Source: a candidate division WWE3 bacterium CG22_combo_CG10-13_8_21_14_all_39_12 (GTDB lineage Bacteria; Patescibacteriota; 4484-211; GCA-002791395). Taken from it: 7,163 nucleotides of DNA. The notes beneath the pieces were generated by a model. It did not search any database, had not been told where the DNA came from, and saw nothing but the letters and a program-made list of their open reading frames with translations. A program made the position numbers and the translations under genes. Where the stretch lies: positions 1-7,163 of the forward strand of contig PCSU01000033.1 of assembly GCA_002771355.1 (NCBI GenBank). The letters run 5' to 3'. Positions 6,110 to 7,163 of this stretch are shown one piece after another (the stretch's first letter is position 1; every line of letters begins with the position of its first letter).

Positions 6110-6138
6110 CTTATAGCATTAACTATAATTTTTGTCAA
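6110..6138 (-). promoter_or_regulatory. Strong promoter of the structured RNA
   Basis: A perfect -35 TTGACA (6133-6138), a 17-base spacer and TATAAG (6110-6115) preceded by an extended -10 TGC make this the best promoter in the window. The expected start, seven to eight bases downstream, is G6102, which is the first base of helix P1. The match between start site and helix end supports both calls. Confidence 0.8.
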
Positions 6139-6163
6139 GTAATCCAATTCGCTGTATTCTGTA

Positions 6164-6253
6164 TTAAGTACGATAAAAACATACAACTATAAGACGATTA
6201 TAAACGCCATTCAGTTCATTAATCTTTCTAGGAAGTACTTGAACCAAGTCCAT
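6164..6253 (-). CDS. Possible 29-residue small protein
   Basis: ATG 6253 opens a 29-codon frame ending in TAA. A GGGGAGG site (6262-6268) stands eight bases before it, only 25 bases after the PIN-TRAM stop, as for a translationally coupled gene. The peptide starts MDLVQVLPRKINEL and ends with a short hydrophobic run and a basic tail (LIVVCFYRT). It matches nothing I recognise. A good ribosome binding site in a window where most genes lack one is the main support. The short length means chance cannot be excluded. Confidence 0.3.
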   Translation of the reverse strand: MDLVQVLPRKINELNGVYNRLIVVCFYRT

Positions 6254-6261
6254 TAGGTTTG

Positions 6262-6268
6262 CCTCCCC
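6262..6268 (-). promoter_or_regulatory. Shine-Dalgarno-like site GGGGAGG
   Basis: It lies just after the PIN-TRAM stop codon and eight bases before ATG 6253. It is the main reason to consider the 29-residue ORF real. Confidence 0.4.
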
Positions 6269-6278
6269 AAAGTCAACC

Positions 6279-7016
6279 TTACCCCTGAACAATTGAACCA
6301 AAAATCATTTTACCTGCATCGGTTTGAAGCAACCGATCAACCGTAATGGTGATTTCTTCTCCGATTCTATTGTGTGCATCTTCCACAACAACCATCGTTC
6401 CATCAGGCATATATCCAACCGCCTGTTTCTTTTCCTTCCCTTCCTGCATTAATCGCAAGGTAAATGTTTCTCCGGGTAAAATAATCGTCTTAACTGCATT
6501 AGAAAGTTCATTAACGTTTAATATTGTTACACCAGTAACTGTACCTACCCGATTAAGGTTGTAGTCAGTTGTTAATACTTTCCCGTTTATCCTCTGGCCA
6601 AGTTCGAGCAATCTATCATCAACTGGTGTATCACTTTTAGGAAGTTTTACCATTTTAAATTGAACAAATTGATTTTTTTTAAGGGCGTTCATAACCTCAA
6701 GCCCTCGCCTACCCCGTTGTCGCTTGAGTTGATCTTTTGAGTCGGCAACGTGCTTTAATTCATCGACAACATAATTAGGAACAATAAAAGTGCCCGATAA
6801 AAACCCGGTTTCGGTAATATCAGCGATGCGCCCATCAATAAGAGCGGAGGTATCAAGGATAAGTGCTGGTTCAGTTGGGATATCAATAGGCTTTTGTTCT
6901 ATTGGTGGTTTTTCTTTTGTTTCCTCATCCTTATCCGAACCAAATGCCCCAGGAAGAATTACGTATATGCCAGGTAATCTGAAGTTTTTAAAAAACTGTT
7001 CAATCTGTTTTCGCAT
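6279..7016 (-). CDS. PIN-TRAM domain protein (YacL-like putative nuclease)
   Basis: The protein has 245 residues. Residues 1-50 are a basic, partly hydrophobic N-terminus followed by a charged, Pro-rich linker. The PIN domain spans about 51-160, with catalytic acidic residues at D55 (ILDTSALIDGR), E86 (VVDELKHVAD), D133 or D134 (PVDDRLLELG) and D151 (VLTTDYNLNRV). The TRAM domain spans about 177-240 and contains GYMPDGTMVVVEDA and LLQTDAGKMIFG. PIN domains are Mg-dependent RNases and TRAM domains bind RNA, so a role in RNA processing is likely but the target is unknown. YacL of Bacillus has four N-terminal membrane helices; here they are missing, leaving at most one short hydrophobic patch (about 12-26). 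An in-frame TAA upstream and the adjacent -10 box fix the start. There is no Shine-Dalgarno. Confidence 0.92.
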   Translation of the reverse strand: MRKQIEQFFKNFRLPGIYVILPGAFGSDKDEETKEKPPIEQKPIDIPTEPALILDTSALIDGRIADITETGFLSGTFIVPNYVVDELKHVADSKDQLKRQRGRRGLEVMNALKKNQFVQFKMVKLPKSDTPVDDRLLELGQRINGKVLTTDYNLNRVGTVTGVTILNVNELSNAVKTIILPGETFTLRLMQEGKEKKQAVGYMPDGTMVVVEDAHNRIGEEITITVDRLLQTDAGKMIFGSIVQG

Positions 7017-7023
7017 TGAGGTA

Positions 7024-7032
7024 ATTGTAGCA
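7024..7032 (-). promoter_or_regulatory. Extended -10 promoter of the PIN-TRAM gene, leaderless type
   Basis: TACAAT (7024-7029) preceded by TGC (7032-7030) forms an extended -10. Seven bases separate it from the ATG, placing the transcript start at the start codon. The -35 region is poor, as is common with extended -10 promoters. Confidence 0.5.
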
Positions 7033-7102
7033 GATTAAGTCGCTAAAAACACAAAAAATCGCTTCCTAAAATCATCTAGAAAAAATCTATTTAAACGGGT
7101 AG

Positions 7103-7163
7103 TGTCAAGTACCCCAAAATTTAGACACCTTGTCTCTGTCTAAATACGACGGGTGGAACCCGA
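7103..7163. mobile_element. Possible insertion-sequence end running off the right edge
   Basis: From 7103 the plus strand begins TGTCAAGTACCCCAAAA and continues into TTTAGACA. This resembles the termini of IS3/IS150- and IS481-type elements, which start with TG and contain a CCCCAAAA..TTAGACA block. That is a recalled pattern, not a match I could check. No transposase or second end is visible. The alternative is a terminator or regulatory repeat upstream of the PIN-TRAM gene. Confidence 0.35.
7120..7162. repeat. Two adjacent inverted repeats at the right edge
   Basis: TTTAGACA (7120-7127) and TGTCTAAA (7137-7144) form a perfect 8-bp stem with a nine-base loop. CGGGT (7150-7154) and ACCCG (7158-7162) form a second, 5-bp stem with a three-base loop. 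On the minus strand the first stem is followed by TTTT, so it could be a weak terminator of an upstream gene. ACGGGT also occurs at 7095-7100, just outside the possible IS end. Confidence 0.5.

Noticed and set aside
6190..6215. TATAAT on the minus strand within the small ORF as a further promoter
   Set aside because: There is no matching -35 at 16 to 18 bases and no extended TG. A far better promoter lies about 80 bases downstream.
6790..7038. Plus-strand 82-codon open frame at the right end
   Set aside because: It is a shadow of the PIN-TRAM gene. Its residues reflect the complementary codons and it shows no domain.
7148..7163. GGGTTCCACCC on the minus strand as a tRNA T-arm
   Set aside because: The T-loop would need seven bases with a purine after TTC and a pairing 5-bp stem. 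Here the loop is three to five bases, and no acceptor, anticodon or D arm follows.
1..7163. CRISPR arrays, tRNA or rRNA genes, prophage genes
   Set aside because: No regularly spaced repeats, cloverleaf folds, rRNA signatures or phage-type genes were seen on either strand.

Overview
The window looks like a chromosomal housekeeping segment of an AT-rich bacterium, most likely a member of the Candidate Phyla Radiation (Patescibacteria). This is an inference. It rests on a compact Obg without a C-terminal extension, a short Rho without the N-terminal helical domain, a LysM/M23 peptidase with a long membrane-embedded N-terminus, a lineage-typical small four-helix membrane protein, and the near absence of Shine-Dalgarno sequences before the main genes. 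All coding frames read with the standard bacterial code, so UGA is not recoded.

Layout. At the left edge a minus-strand gene with a good ribosome binding site runs out of the window (1-44). It diverges from a plus-strand gene for a small membrane protein (130-630). That gene ends in a terminator facing a long run of minus-strand genes. Read in the direction of transcription, from right to left, these are: a PIN-TRAM protein (7016-6279), possibly followed by a 29-residue ORF; a 470-base stretch with a strong promoter, a multi-hairpin RNA and a terminator; transcription termination factor Rho (5805-4636); a LysM/M23 peptidoglycan peptidase (4475-3261); the GTPase Obg (3201-2086); a DHH/DHHA1 phosphoesterase (about 2025-967); and a 70-residue protein of unknown function (915-703). 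The right edge (7103-7163) has repeat structure resembling an insertion-sequence end.

The most interesting item is the stretch between rho and the PIN-TRAM gene. A textbook promoter (TTGACA, 17-base spacer, TATAAG, with an extended -10 TG) begins transcription exactly at the first base of a 9-bp helix. That helix closes a three-way junction. More hairpins follow, and about 230 bases on there is a UUCG-capped hairpin with seven U. This is a good candidate for an undescribed structured non-coding RNA gene, or for an attenuated leader of rho. I could not match it to 6S, tmRNA, RNase P or SRP RNA.

A second pattern concerns gene starts. The genes at 130, 3201, 4475 and 7016 have a -10 box only 6 to 9 bases before the ATG and no Shine-Dalgarno, which suggests leaderless or near-leaderless mRNAs. 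Genes expected to lie inside operons or behind a real leader (44, 915 and the small ORF at 6253) do carry GGAGG-like sites. The genes share no single pathway. They cover RNA turnover and termination (Rho, DHH phosphoesterase, PIN-TRAM), ribosome assembly (Obg) and the cell wall (M23).
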